NCBI RefSeq assembly: GCF_023008545.1
Contig: NZ_CP095397.1
Coordinates: forward strand, 1,922,001 to 1,986,000
Direction of reading: 5' to 3'
Length of the DNA: 64,000 bases
Source of the DNA: Natribaculum luteum
GTDB taxonomy: Archaea > Halobacteriota > Halobacteria > Halobacteriales > Natrialbaceae
A program made the translations under genes and the position numbers. The notes beneath the pieces are model-generated. The model was not told where the DNA came from, made no database searches, and saw nothing but the letters and a program-made list of their open reading frames with translations. How positions within the stretch are numbered: the first letter of the stretch is position 1; each line of letters begins with the position of its first letter. Below are positions 15,878 to 24,153 of this stretch, in pieces.

Positions 15878-16681
15878 TCAGAACGAAAGCGGCGTCGCGT
15901 CCTCCCAGCGTGGCAGGAACTCGTCGTGGACGTCGGCAGCGAACTCGGGGTCTTTGAGGTCGATCATCCCGAACGCCTCGCCGGAGGAGAGCGGGTTCGG
16001 CACCTGGATGCAGACCTCGACGTTGTCGATGATGTTGAACGTCCCCGTCACGTCGTCGCTCGTCCGCACGTCGAAATCGGCTCGAGACTGGAGGGCCTGT
16101 CGATACCGGCGGCCGACCGTCGACGGGAGCGCGTCGACGAGATCCCGGCTCATTAGCACGTCGACGCTCACGCCGCGCTCGAGGGCGTCCTCGAGGTGTG
16201 CCAGTGCGTCCTTGCCGACCGTCCGGATGTCGACTTGCGGAGACGGATCGGCTGCGACCATGATGATCTCGTCGTCGGCAGCCGTGAGCCGCTCTAACAG
16301 GAGGTCGATCGTCTCGTCGGGGCCGACGGCGGCGGTCCAGAACTGTTCTTCGACAGGACCGGCCGCGTCGAGTTCCTCCGAGAGATCGTCGACGATCTCC
16401 TCGTACTGATCTGCCTTCTCCTCGAGTTCGCGTTTCTTGTCCTCGAGGAGCCGGTCGAGGGCGGTCGCGGGTTCGACGGCGACGTACTTCTTCGGACGAC
16501 TCGCAGTCTGGCTGCGGACCAGATTGTACTGCTCGATGCTGTTGAGCACGTCGTAGATCCGACCCATCGGGACATCGCTCGCACGCGACAACTCCTTTGC
16601 CGTTGTGGGACCGGTGTTCAGTAGCGCGCGGTACGCTCGCGCTTCGTACTCGGAGAGACCGAGATCCCTGAGACTGGCCAT
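15878..16681 (-). CDS. TrmB-family transcriptional regulator
   Basis: A 267-residue regulator with an N-terminal winged HTH (MASLRDLGLSEYEARAYRAL, then GPTTAKELSRASDVPMGRIY and DVLNSIEQYNLVR), a coiled-coil linker rich in Glu and Lys (LLEDKKRELEEKADQYEEIV) and a C-terminal phospholipase D-like sensor domain (EEQFWTAAVGPDETIDLLLE onward). TrmB proteins repress or activate sugar uptake and central metabolic genes and bind a small ligand through the C-terminal part. ATG at 16681 is preferred over the one eight codons upstream because it gives the standard MASLRDLGLSEYEARAY start. It lies 71 bp downstream of the DUF255 gene; the target is not evident from context. Confidence 0.88.
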   Translation of the reverse strand: MASLRDLGLSEYEARAYRALLNTGPTTAKELSRASDVPMGRIYDVLNSIEQYNLVRSQTASRPKKYVAVEPATALDRLLEDKKRELEEKADQYEEIVDDLSEELDAAGPVEEQFWTAAVGPDETIDLLLERLTAADDEIIMVAADPSPQVDIRTVGKDALAHLEDALERGVSVDVLMSRDLVDALPSTVGRRYRQALQSRADFDVRTSDDVTGTFNIIDNVEVCIQVPNPLSSGEAFGMIDLKDPEFAADVHDEFLPRWEDATPLSF

Positions 16682-16752
16682 ATCGTGAGGGAACCGACCC
16701 CACAACCATAAACACTGCGGTAGTTTGATAGTGGCGCTAGACGATCAGGTCG

Positions 16753-18393
16753 TCACTCGAGGACCGAACGCACCTGTTCGACCAACTCGTCGGGAGTTTC
16801 GACGACGTCGGAGACCTGCTCGCCGCGTTCGACGCAGGCGGTCCCCGACTCGAGGTCCTCTCCCATTGCGTCGGGGACGACCACCTTCTCGTGGTCGGCG
16901 ACGCGGAGAGCCCCGCGGTGGAGGTCCGACCCCGGAGCGTCGGCGACGCGAACGACGAGCGGTCCCTCGAGCAGGCGGGACACGACCGACGCGTACTGCG
17001 CGACCTGCACACCAAAACGGCTGCTCGCCCCGGCGAAGTCCTCGAGCGTCTCGCGGGCGATCGTCCGGAAGCGACGCTCGCCCGAGAGCACGGCGAGATC
17101 GAGCAACGCGTCGGCGAGTTCGACGTTGCCGTCGAGCGGACGGAGGGGTCGGTCGAGCAAGCCGACGCCAGTCGCCGGGGCGTCCACGAAGGAATCGCCA
17201 TCGCGGAGCCGGTCGACGGTCGTATCCGCGACAGTGCGGGCGTCCGCCAGCGTGTCGGCTCCGAGGACGCTCCGGGCGCTCGTCAGTGCCGAGAGCACGC
17301 GCGCCTGGTTCGCGAGGAGACAGCGATCGCCGTCCGTCTCGTCGTCGCGATAGTGAACGACGACGCCGTCCTCGAGCAGATCCTCGCGCAGGTACTCGAG
17401 GGCGCGTTCGGCGTACCGCCTGGCGCGCTCGTCGTCGGTGTAGGCGTAGTAGGCGAGCAAGGCGTCGATCGCCAGTGCGTTCGCACCTGCGTAGACGGTG
17501 TCGTCGACCGGTGGCTCGTCACCGGTCTCGCGGTCGCTGGGCTCGAGCGTGTAGCTCTCGGCGTCGCCGGGTGCCTGGCTCCCGGCGAACGCACCCGCCG
17601 CGTCGTTCCACAGCGTCGTCGTCAGGTAGTCGATCGTCCGATCCGCCGGCTTCCGGTACTCCTCGCGGCCGGTGTAACAGTACGCGTTCGCGAACGCGCG
17701 CACGAGCGCGGCGTTCGAGTCGAGCAGTTTCTCGTGCTGGATGCCAGACCAGTCCCGTTCGGTCGCAAACCGGTAGAAGCCGCCTTCGTACTCGTCGAAC
17801 AGGTTCGCGCTGACGGCGTCGAACGACCGCAGCGCCATCTCCCGGTCGCGCTTGAGTGCGAACTCGATGGCGTCCGGCAGCGGGAACTTCGGCCCATCGC
17901 CCCAGCCGCCGACCACGTCGTCGTAGGTCTCGGTCAGCCGGCCGAGCATGGCTGCCTCGACGTCGTCGGTGAGTTCGCCAGACGGTGGTTCGTCCTCACG
18001 CAGTGCGCGTGGAATGCGGCCGGCGTCGGCTCCTTTCGTCTCCCACATCGTGCGGACGCGCTGGATGACCTGTCGCATCCCGTCCTGACCCAGATAGCCC
18101 GCACCGGTCAACAGCGAGCCGTCGGGCGAGAGAAAGACCGTCGAGGGAAAACCACCCATATTGTACCGATCGCGAACGCGGGGATGGCGGTCTACGTCGA
18201 CGCGAACGGGAACGAAGTCGTCGTTGACGTTCGCCGCGATCGTCGGGACGGCGTAGGTCTCTGCGTCCATCTCGTGACAGTGATCGCACCACGTCGCAGT
18301 CAGCGAGAGCAAGACGGGGACGTCCTCGGCTCGCGCCTCCTCGAAGGCGTCCCGTCCCCACTCGCGCCACTCGACCCGCGTGACGTCTTCCAT
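16753..18393 (-). CDS. DUF255 / YyaL-type thioredoxin-fold protein
   Basis: A 546-residue protein with an N-terminal thioredoxin-fold domain (residues about 1-140) carrying the redox pair TATWCDHCHEM (Cys36 and Cys39), followed by an (alpha/alpha)6-like glycosidase-type barrel of repeated helices (residues about 150-546). Family members (YyaL, human SPATA20) are usually 650-750 residues, so this copy is somewhat short, though it includes the expected C-terminal end. Its substrate is unknown. The order Trx fold then helical barrel, together with VGGWGDGPKFPLPDAIEFAL, is diagnostic. It precedes the TrmB gene on the same strand. Confidence 0.85.
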   Translation of the reverse strand: MEDVTRVEWREWGRDAFEEARAEDVPVLLSLTATWCDHCHEMDAETYAVPTIAANVNDDFVPVRVDVDRHPRVRDRYNMGGFPSTVFLSPDGSLLTGAGYLGQDGMRQVIQRVRTMWETKGADAGRIPRALREDEPPSGELTDDVEAAMLGRLTETYDDVVGGWGDGPKFPLPDAIEFALKRDREMALRSFDAVSANLFDEYEGGFYRFATERDWSGIQHEKLLDSNAALVRAFANAYCYTGREEYRKPADRTIDYLTTTLWNDAAGAFAGSQAPGDAESYTLEPSDRETGDEPPVDDTVYAGANALAIDALLAYYAYTDDERARRYAERALEYLREDLLEDGVVVHYRDDETDGDRCLLANQARVLSALTSARSVLGADTLADARTVADTTVDRLRDGDSFVDAPATGVGLLDRPLRPLDGNVELADALLDLAVLSGERRFRTIARETLEDFAGASSRFGVQVAQYASVVSRLLEGPLVVRVADAPGSDLHRGALRVADHEKVVVPDAMGEDLESGTACVERGEQVSDVVETPDELVEQVRSVLE

Positions 18394-18523
18394 AGCTACG
18401 ACGAGGGACGTGGCAGGCGTAAGACCTTCGTTCGACCGTCACCTCGATTCCGAGATCGATCCGTCGAGTGTTCTGCTGGCGGGAGAGTAAAGGGTTTTCA
18501 CCCTTCGGCAGCTACGTGAGAGC

Positions 18524-19138
18524 ATGCTCCGGTGGCTCCTGGCGCTGTTGCTCATCCCCTTCCTGGACGCGGTACTCCTGGCGATTATCGTCAGCCAGAC
18601 TCCCTGGTTCAGCTGGGTCGCGATGGTCTTGCTCGTCGTCCTGACGGGTCTCGTCGGGATGTTGCTGGTCCGCGCCGAGGGTCGCCGGACGATTCGAAAA
18701 ATCCAGCGCTCGCTAGAACGGGGCGAGCCGCCGACGAACCAGCTGCTCGACGGCGCGCTGTTGATCGCCGCTGGCGCGTTCCTGCTCACTCCCGGCCTCG
18801 TGACGGATCTCATCGGATTCCTGCTCGTCCTGCCGCCGACCCGCATCCCGATCCGGGCCGGAATCAAGCGGTTCGTCGTCGTCCCGTACGTCGACAAGAA
18901 GACCGGTGGCTTCGCCAGCGGCACCGTCTGGACGTTCGGCTTCCCCGACGACGCCGCTCGAGGATCGGCCGAATCGACGGACGGCGGCGCTCGAGGGAAC
19001 GCATCGACGTACGACCTCTCCGAGGACGACTACACCGTCGAGTCGGACGACGACGAGGACAGTTACCGGATCGAGTTCGGCGACGACTCGTCGCCTCGAG
19101 ACGAGGACGACGAACCGGGCGAAGGCCACGCTCGGTAG
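18524..19138 (+). CDS. FxsA-family membrane protein
   Basis: A 204-residue protein whose first about 115 residues match FxsA: LLALLLIPFLDAVLLAIIVS, WVAMVLLVVLTGLVGMLLVR, a cytosolic loop with RTIRKIQRSLERGEPPTNQL, and the hallmark LLTPGLVTDLIGFLLVLPPT. Then comes a long acidic C-terminal tail, typical of haloarchaeal versions. FxsA in E. coli is known as a suppressor of phage T7 exclusion; in archaea the function is unknown. The ATG at 18524 begins the first hydrophobic span directly, so the start is well supported. tRNA-Ile follows 67 bp downstream. Confidence 0.88.
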   Translation: MLRWLLALLLIPFLDAVLLAIIVSQTPWFSWVAMVLLVVLTGLVGMLLVRAEGRRTIRKIQRSLERGEPPTNQLLDGALLIAAGAFLLTPGLVTDLIGFLLVLPPTRIPIRAGIKRFVVVPYVDKKTGGFASGTVWTFGFPDDAARGSAESTDGGARGNASTYDLSEDDYTVESDDDEDSYRIEFGDDSSPRDEDDEPGEGHAR

Positions 19139-19205
19139 CGAATCTCACGGCTCTGTGAGAAAGAAACGTTTAAACGTATCACCCGGCAACTGTGAGATGC
19201 GAAGC

Positions 19206-19279
19206 GGGCCAATAGCTCAATCAGGTTGAGCGCCACTCTGATAAGGTGGAGGCTCTCGGTTCAAATCCGAGTTGGCCCA
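19206..19279 (+). tRNA. tRNA-Ile (anticodon GAU)
   Basis: The 74-nt sequence folds into a standard tRNA. The acceptor stem GGGCCAA pairs with TTGGCCC, and the discriminator is A at 19279. The anticodon arm CCACT-CTGATAA-GGTGG gives GAU. The T arm is CTCGG-TTCAAAT-CCGAG. No intron is present and CCA is not encoded. Confidence 0.96.
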
Positions 19280-19318
19280 TATTCTCGTGACGAACAACAT
19301 CGTGAGTCACGAATATTG
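19279..19318 (+). terminator. Hairpin following tRNA-Ile
   Basis: Inverted repeats TCGTGAC (19285-19291) and GTCACGA (19306-19312) flank a 14-base loop, and the pairing extends outward through the AT-rich flanks. It may end or stabilise the tRNA transcript. Confidence 0.4.
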
Positions 19319-19319
19319 G

Positions 19320-19902
19320 ATCGTAGGCGGATTTGCATTCTCGTCCCCTGGTCATTTCGATGCCTTCTGATCGATTGCTGGTCGACCAGAGCCTGTGATT
19401 TGACGTCCTCCAGACGACTAACGTTGCGGGATTTTCCGAATGGAAGATCATACTGCCGGACAGCGCGGTCCGTACACCGATCGCACGCGAGACGCTATCG
19501 CCAGCGGTGCAGATGTCGAGACGTGATCGAGTATGTACTGACATCTGGGTGTGCGTTTCCCGAAGTCACGAATACGCGTTCGCGTCGGCCGTCGACGGTC
19601 GTCGGCCAGTTGTGACCGAGGGCGTGTGTTTCAGCGTGAGAGAATGCAATCAGTTCGATTTTCGGAACTACCGCCGTACCGACATTGGCGCCTCTATCGT
19701 CAGCAGTGGCGTCGAATCGTCAGGATGGAGTAACGTCAGAGCCCCATTAGCACGCCGTTCCGCAGGGAGCGATGGCGCGGTCGGAATTCCGTAGTCAGCG
19801 GGCGTCCGGAAGTTTGCGGCAATGACCCAGGTCCGGGCGAGCATCTGTCCCGCGTTCTGGTTCGAATCCGTAGTGTCGTCGGGTTCGTCGGTTCGATCCA
19901 TC
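19320..19902. other. Gene-poor stretch after tRNA-Ile
   Basis: No frame shows a family motif. A fragment at about 19449-19471 (CATACTGCCGGAC ... GGTCCGTAC) resembles parts of the palindromes at 63.1-63.3 kb. The only possible gene is the 77-codon frame at 19668-19901. The lower GC and lack of genes next to a tRNA would fit the remains of an integrated element. Confidence 0.4.
19668..19901 (-). CDS. Possible small protein after xdhC, 77 aa
   Basis: The ATG lies one base after the stop codon of the xdhC-like gene, so it would be the last gene of the molybdenum hydroxylase operon. The translation begins acidic (MDRTDEPDDTTDSNQNAGQM) but later becomes neutral, with no recognised motif. The position supports a gene; the composition is equivocal. 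It may be the remnant of a longer protein. Confidence 0.35.
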   Translation of the reverse strand: MDRTDEPDDTTDSNQNAGQMLARTWVIAANFRTPADYGIPTAPSLPAERRANGALTLLHPDDSTPLLTIEAPMSVRR

Positions 19903-21036
19903 TCAGTCGGTTCCGACGTTCACGCGGTCGTGGATCGGTCCCTCTCGCCGGCCGAGGTGCTGTGGCGTCCGACCGTGGGCGACCGCGAGTAGTTCCGCGA
20001 CGATACTGAAGGCGATCTGATAGGGCGTGTCGCCACCGAGGTTCACCCCGATCGGTGTGTAGATTCGCTCGAGTTCGGCGTCGGTGAACGATCGACCCTC
20101 GTCGGCGAACTCCTCGCGCATCTCGTCGAAGCGCTTCTGGGGCCCCATCAGTCCGACGTACGGGACCGGCGTCTCCAACAGTTGCTCGAGCGTGAGCCGA
20201 TCGTCGAGGAAGTTGTGACTCATCACCACCGCGTACGTATCCGAATCCCACTCTCGGAGGGACGACACTTCCCGCGGCGACGCCGAGACGACGGTATCCG
20301 CCCGCGGGAACCGGTTCTCGTCGGCTTGCCCGCCGCGGAACGAGACCACCGTCGTATGAAAGTCGACGAGCCGCGCCAACTCGACGACGGGGCCGGCGTC
20401 GTGTCCGGAGCCGAAGACGACGAGTTCGGGTGGCGGGCGCACACCGTCGACGAACACGTCGACAGTCCCCGCGTCCGTGTCGACGGTCAACGTCTCGCTT
20501 TTCCCGGCTGCCACGAGCGTCTTTGCCGATTCCGCAAGAGAGTCACGTATCGGTTCGGGGAGGTCGTCCGTGAACCCCTCGCTCGGCACGTAGTATGCGC
20601 GATCGCCGACAGTCGCGTCAGTCTCGCTGCCGACGACGGTCGCGACCCCGATCGCCTCGCCTGCCTGTCGGGCCTCGACCACTTCCTGATACGACTCGTC
20701 GAGCGGTTCGAGCAGAACCGTGATAACGCCGTTACAGCCGATACCAAGACCCCACGTGTCGTCGTCGCCCGTCAGATCCCACGTCTCGACACGGGGCGCA
20801 CCGTCGTCCAGGACGTCGGTGGCAAGCGCGCGAACCTCGTCTTCCAGACAGCCAGCGGTAATGCTGCCTGCACCACCGCCGTCGGGCTGGATGAGCATCT
20901 TTGCACCTGGCCGGCGGTACGCGCTGCCGTCGACTGCGATCACCGTCGCCAGGATGGCCGCGTCGTCGTTCTCGAGTGTCGTTCGTATCCGCTCGAATAC
21001 GTCCGTTTCCGGGAGGCTCCAGTCGCTCGTACTCAT
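19903..21036 (-). CDS. XdhC/CoxF-like molybdenum hydroxylase maturation protein
   Basis: A 377-residue XdhC-family protein. These proteins bind the molybdenum cofactor, protect it and help its sulfuration and insertion into xanthine-oxidase-family enzymes. The N-terminal domain has ILATVIAVDGSAYRRPGAKM and GSITAGCLEDEVRALA; the C-terminal Rossmann domain has LVVFGSGHDAGPVVELARLV and ends with the family motif IYTPIGVNLGGDTPYQIAFS. The start overlaps the coxE stop by four bases (ATGA type), so it belongs to the same operon. It acts in the cytoplasm on the CoxL partner. Confidence 0.9.
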   Translation of the reverse strand: MSTSDWSLPETDVFERIRTTLENDDAAILATVIAVDGSAYRRPGAKMLIQPDGGGAGSITAGCLEDEVRALATDVLDDGAPRVETWDLTGDDDTWGLGIGCNGVITVLLEPLDESYQEVVEARQAGEAIGVATVVGSETDATVGDRAYYVPSEGFTDDLPEPIRDSLAESAKTLVAAGKSETLTVDTDAGTVDVFVDGVRPPPELVVFGSGHDAGPVVELARLVDFHTTVVSFRGGQADENRFPRADTVVSASPREVSSLREWDSDTYAVVMSHNFLDDRLTLEQLLETPVPYVGLMGPQKRFDEMREEFADEGRSFTDAELERIYTPIGVNLGGDTPYQIAFSIVAELLAVAHGRTPQHLGRREGPIHDRVNVGTD

Positions 21037-22340
21037 GTATTAGTCACCGTTCGAGTGGTCGTCTGTCGGTTCTCTCGAGTGTCGAATTCGTAGCCGATTC
21101 GCCCGCCCACACCTTGCTGGCGGAGCTGTCGTGCCAGTTCGACGACGTCGCTCGGGTCGGCGAACGCGAACAGGCCGTCTATATACGGGAGAGCAGCGGC
21201 CATGCCACGAGCGGCAGGCTCGTAGGAGGCAGTCGCTGCCAGCGGGTTCAACCAGAGCACCCGTTTTGCCCTCCGGGCGATCCACGACAGTTCGCGTTCG
21301 AGGACGCCGACGTCGCCTCGGTCGAGTCCGTCACTGATGACGAACACGACCGTCCGCCGATCGATGGCGTCGGGTGCGCGTTCACGGAGACCTTCGAGGG
21401 AGCCGCCAATTTGCGTCCCGCCACCCCAGGCGGTTTCCGCGGCCTCGAGTGCGGCGATCGCCGCTTGCGATGACGGTGCGTCGACGGCCTCGGTCACTTC
21501 CCGCAGCTCCTCGTCGAAGAAGAACACGCGCGTGTCCCGCCAGTGGCGGCGGGCCTGCCGGAGAACGTCGATCAGGAAGCCCCGGTCGACGGCGTCGATG
21601 ACGGACTGGCTGACGTCGACCACGACCAGCGCACGGACGTCCGTGCGCTGGCGTTCTCGCTTCGGCAACGAGAGGACAGTACCACCGGTACTCACGCTCG
21701 TCCGGAGCGCCCGACGGATCGCAGCGCGGTCGGAACCGGGCTCGAAGCGCCGCCCTTGGAGGCCGGCAAGCGCGCGTGTCAGTTCGCGAAACGCCGTCGA
21801 GAGGTCGCCGGCGTCAGTGAGAGCGCGTCCGTCGACCGTGCTGGCGACGCCCGACGGACTGTACAGCGCCGCCGTCGCCTCGGTATCGTCGGAGTCAGCG
21901 TCGGTGTCTGCTGGGGCTGCCGTTGCAAACGATTCGGCGAGCGACCGGCCGGTGGCTCGACCGGCGTGGTCGGAATCGGTACTCTCTCCGGGCGCGTTTT
22001 CGTCGACAGCCGGCTCGCCGAGTGGTGCGAGCCCGTCCGACTCGGCGGCGAGCGACGACAGCGATCGCTCGTCCTCGAGTCCCGCCGTGAGTCGCCGCCA
22101 GAACGCCTCGAACAGCCGATCGAACGTCTCGAAGTCGGCACTGTCCGTGAGGAGACTGGCCCGCAACGCCGTCCGGACGCGGCGGCGATTCTCGAGGCCG
22201 ACCGCGGCGAGTGCTCGAGCGGCGGTCGGTGCGGCGTTGGCCGGGACGGCTGCGCCGTCGCGGCGGAGCGCCCGAACGAATTGGATGAGCTCCGTCCGGA
22301 CGTGTTCGCCGACGTCGTCGCTGTCCGAGCGCTCGCTCAT
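21033..22340 (-). CDS. coxE: CoxE-like von Willebrand A domain protein
   Basis: A 435-residue VWA protein. The C-terminal half holds the MIDAS metal site (LVVVDVSQSVIDAV, then a Thr/Gly loop AWGGGTQIGGSL and VFVISDGLDRGDV). The N-terminal half is a helical region split by an acidic low-complexity linker (ADTDADSDDTEA). In carboxydotrophic bacteria CoxE works with the CoxD AAA ATPase to mature the metal centre of the hydroxylase. It overlaps coxD upstream and xdhC downstream by four bases each, strong evidence of one transcript and coupled translation. The linker is longer than in many bacterial relatives. Confidence 0.9.
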   Translation of the reverse strand: MSERSDSDDVGEHVRTELIQFVRALRRDGAAVPANAAPTAARALAAVGLENRRRVRTALRASLLTDSADFETFDRLFEAFWRRLTAGLEDERSLSSLAAESDGLAPLGEPAVDENAPGESTDSDHAGRATGRSLAESFATAAPADTDADSDDTEATAALYSPSGVASTVDGRALTDAGDLSTAFRELTRALAGLQGRRFEPGSDRAAIRRALRTSVSTGGTVLSLPKRERQRTDVRALVVVDVSQSVIDAVDRGFLIDVLRQARRHWRDTRVFFFDEELREVTEAVDAPSSQAAIAALEAAETAWGGGTQIGGSLEGLRERAPDAIDRRTVVFVISDGLDRGDVGVLERELSWIARRAKRVLWLNPLAATASYEPAARGMAAALPYIDGLFAFADPSDVVELARQLRQQGVGGRIGYEFDTRENRQTTTRTVTNT

Positions 22341-23251
22341 GGGTCTGCCCTCGCCTGCTCGGCGGCGTCGAGCAGGTCCGTCAGGAGGTCGTCGTCGACT
22401 CGCTCGACGTCCTCGACCTCTTTCAGCAGACAGCCGAGCGTATTTTGAAGTGTCTCGCGGGAGAGTGTTCCGTCTCCGTCGTCGCGCATCGTCGCGATCG
22501 CTCGCGCCCAGTCGATGGTTTCAGCCGCGCCGGGCGGTTTTCGCAGCGGCTCTTCGCGGAGTCGCGCAGCCATTGCACAGAGCTCCGTTGCGACGACGCC
22601 GTCCAGCTGGGGTACTTTCCGGCAGAGAATAGCCGTCTCCTTCTCGACGGACGGCGGTTCAACGTGCAGGTAGAGACAGCGTCGCTTGAGCGCGTCGCTC
22701 AACGCCCTCGTTCGGTTGGACGTGACGATGACGATCGGTGGCCGTTCGGCCGAGACAGTGCCGAGTTCTGGAACCGACACCTGAAAGTCCGAAAGTACCT
22801 CCAGCAGCAGCGCCTCGAATTCGTCGTCAGCGCGATCAATCTCGTCGATGAGCAGGACCGGCGGAAAGTCGCCGTCGTGACGGAGGGCCCGTAACAGCGG
22901 CCGCTCGAGCAAGTAGTCTTCGGAGAACACTGACGCCTCGGGATCCGCTCCGCTTTGCACGGCGAGTAATTGCTTCGTGTAATTCCACTCGTACAGGGCG
23001 TGCTCGGCGGTCAGTCCCTCGTAGCACTGCAACCGTATCAGTTCGTCTCCGAGACTCGACGCCAGTACTTTGGCGAGTTCCGTTTTGCCAGCGCCCGGTT
23101 CTCCTTCGACCAGCAGCGGCTTTCCCAAACGCAACGCTAGCAGTACCGTCGTGACGATCTCATCTTCGGCGACGTAGTCTTGCTCCTCGAATGCGGTATG
23201 GACATCCCGTTCGGTCACGTCCGCAAACGCCGTGGTCGGTTCGTCTTCCAT
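22337..23251 (-). CDS. coxD: CoxD-like MoxR AAA+ ATPase
   Basis: A 304-residue AAA+ ATPase of the MoxR/CoxD group. It has Walker A VEGEPGAGKTELAKVL, Walker B VLLIDEIDRADDEFEALLLE, sensor 1 IVIVTSNRTRALSDALKRRC, and a sensor 2 Arg region in the C-terminal lid. CoxD is a chaperone needed to build the molybdenum-copper or molybdenum active site of CO dehydrogenase-like enzymes. It lies between coxM (11-bp gap) and coxE (4-bp overlap). The pairing of MoxR ATPase with a VWA protein is the standard context. All nucleotide-binding motifs are intact. Confidence 0.92.
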   Translation of the reverse strand: MEDEPTTAFADVTERDVHTAFEEQDYVAEDEIVTTVLLALRLGKPLLVEGEPGAGKTELAKVLASSLGDELIRLQCYEGLTAEHALYEWNYTKQLLAVQSGADPEASVFSEDYLLERPLLRALRHDGDFPPVLLIDEIDRADDEFEALLLEVLSDFQVSVPELGTVSAERPPIVIVTSNRTRALSDALKRRCLYLHVEPPSVEKETAILCRKVPQLDGVVATELCAMAARLREEPLRKPPGAAETIDWARAIATMRDDGDGTLSRETLQNTLGCLLKEVEDVERVDDDLLTDLLDAAEQARADP

Positions 23252-23262
23252 GATCCGCTGAT

Positions 23263-24153
23263 TCAGTCCGCGGCTGCGGGTGTAGACATCTGATCGACCG
23301 CCTTCTCGAGCGCTCGCTCGGTATAGACCTCCAGCAGCTGGGCGCGGAAGTCACCCGACGCCTGCAGGTCGTCCATCAGTAGTGCCGTCTCGAGGTCGTC
23401 GGTCGCGTGGCTGGCTGCCGTGGCGATCGTCTCCTCGTCGAGCGTCTCGCCGGTCAGGGCGTCCTCGACCGGCTCGAGGCGCACCCCGTGGTCCATCGCG
23501 CCGTTCGCGCCGATCCGGGCCGAGGTGACGGTCCCGTCGTCGACTCTCACCAGGGCTGCGACGCCGACCATCGCATATCCCGACGACGGGCTCGGTTTCT
23601 TCGCGTAGGTGCCGACGGCGTCGACCGCCGAGGGCACCTCGATCCGCGTGAGGATCTCGGCGGGTCCGAGATCGGTGGCATACATCCCGTAGTAGAACTC
23701 CGCTGCGGGAATCGTCCGCTCGCCGTCCGGCCCCTGGACGACCAGCGTCGCGTCCGAGACCAGCGCAGCGCCGGGGAGATCCGACGCCGGATCTGCGTGT
23801 GCGAGATTCCCGCCGACCGTCCCCCGGTTGCGGACCTGTCGGTCGCCCACCTGTTCGACCGCCGCGGTCAGCGCCGGGGCGTGTTCGTGGGCGTCCTCGG
23901 AGCCGAGCACGTCGCTGTAGCGGCTCATCGCGCCGATCGAGAGCGTGTCGCCGTCGACGGTGACGCCGTGGAGTTCGTCGACGTCGCCGATGTCGATAAG
24001 GACGTCCGGGCTCGAGAGTCCGGTCTTCATCGCCGGGAGTAAGCTGTGCCCGCCCGCCAGCAGTTCCGTCTCTTCCATCGCGTGCTCGTCGAGGAGTTCG
24101 ATCGCGTCTTCGACCGTCTCCGCCTCGTGGTAGTCGAATTCGTCGGGGTACAT
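23263..24153 (-). CDS. coxM: FAD-binding medium subunit of a molybdenum hydroxylase
   Basis: A 296-residue medium subunit that carries FAD and passes electrons from the iron-sulfur subunit to the acceptor. The two FAD-binding signatures are LLAGGHSLLPAMKTGL near residue 33 and RGTVGGNLAHADPASDLPGA near residue 112, followed by the CO-dehydrogenase flavoprotein C-terminal domain (YAKKPSPSSGYAMVGVAALV). ATG at 24153 is chosen; it overlaps the coxL stop by one base. A GTG one codon upstream is also possible. It sits directly after coxL in the operon, the order seen in cox and xdh clusters. Confidence 0.93.
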   Translation of the reverse strand: MYPDEFDYHEAETVEDAIELLDEHAMEETELLAGGHSLLPAMKTGLSSPDVLIDIGDVDELHGVTVDGDTLSIGAMSRYSDVLGSEDAHEHAPALTAAVEQVGDRQVRNRGTVGGNLAHADPASDLPGAALVSDATLVVQGPDGERTIPAAEFYYGMYATDLGPAEILTRIEVPSAVDAVGTYAKKPSPSSGYAMVGVAALVRVDDGTVTSARIGANGAMDHGVRLEPVEDALTGETLDEETIATAASHATDDLETALLMDDLQASGDFRAQLLEVYTERALEKAVDQMSTPAAAD

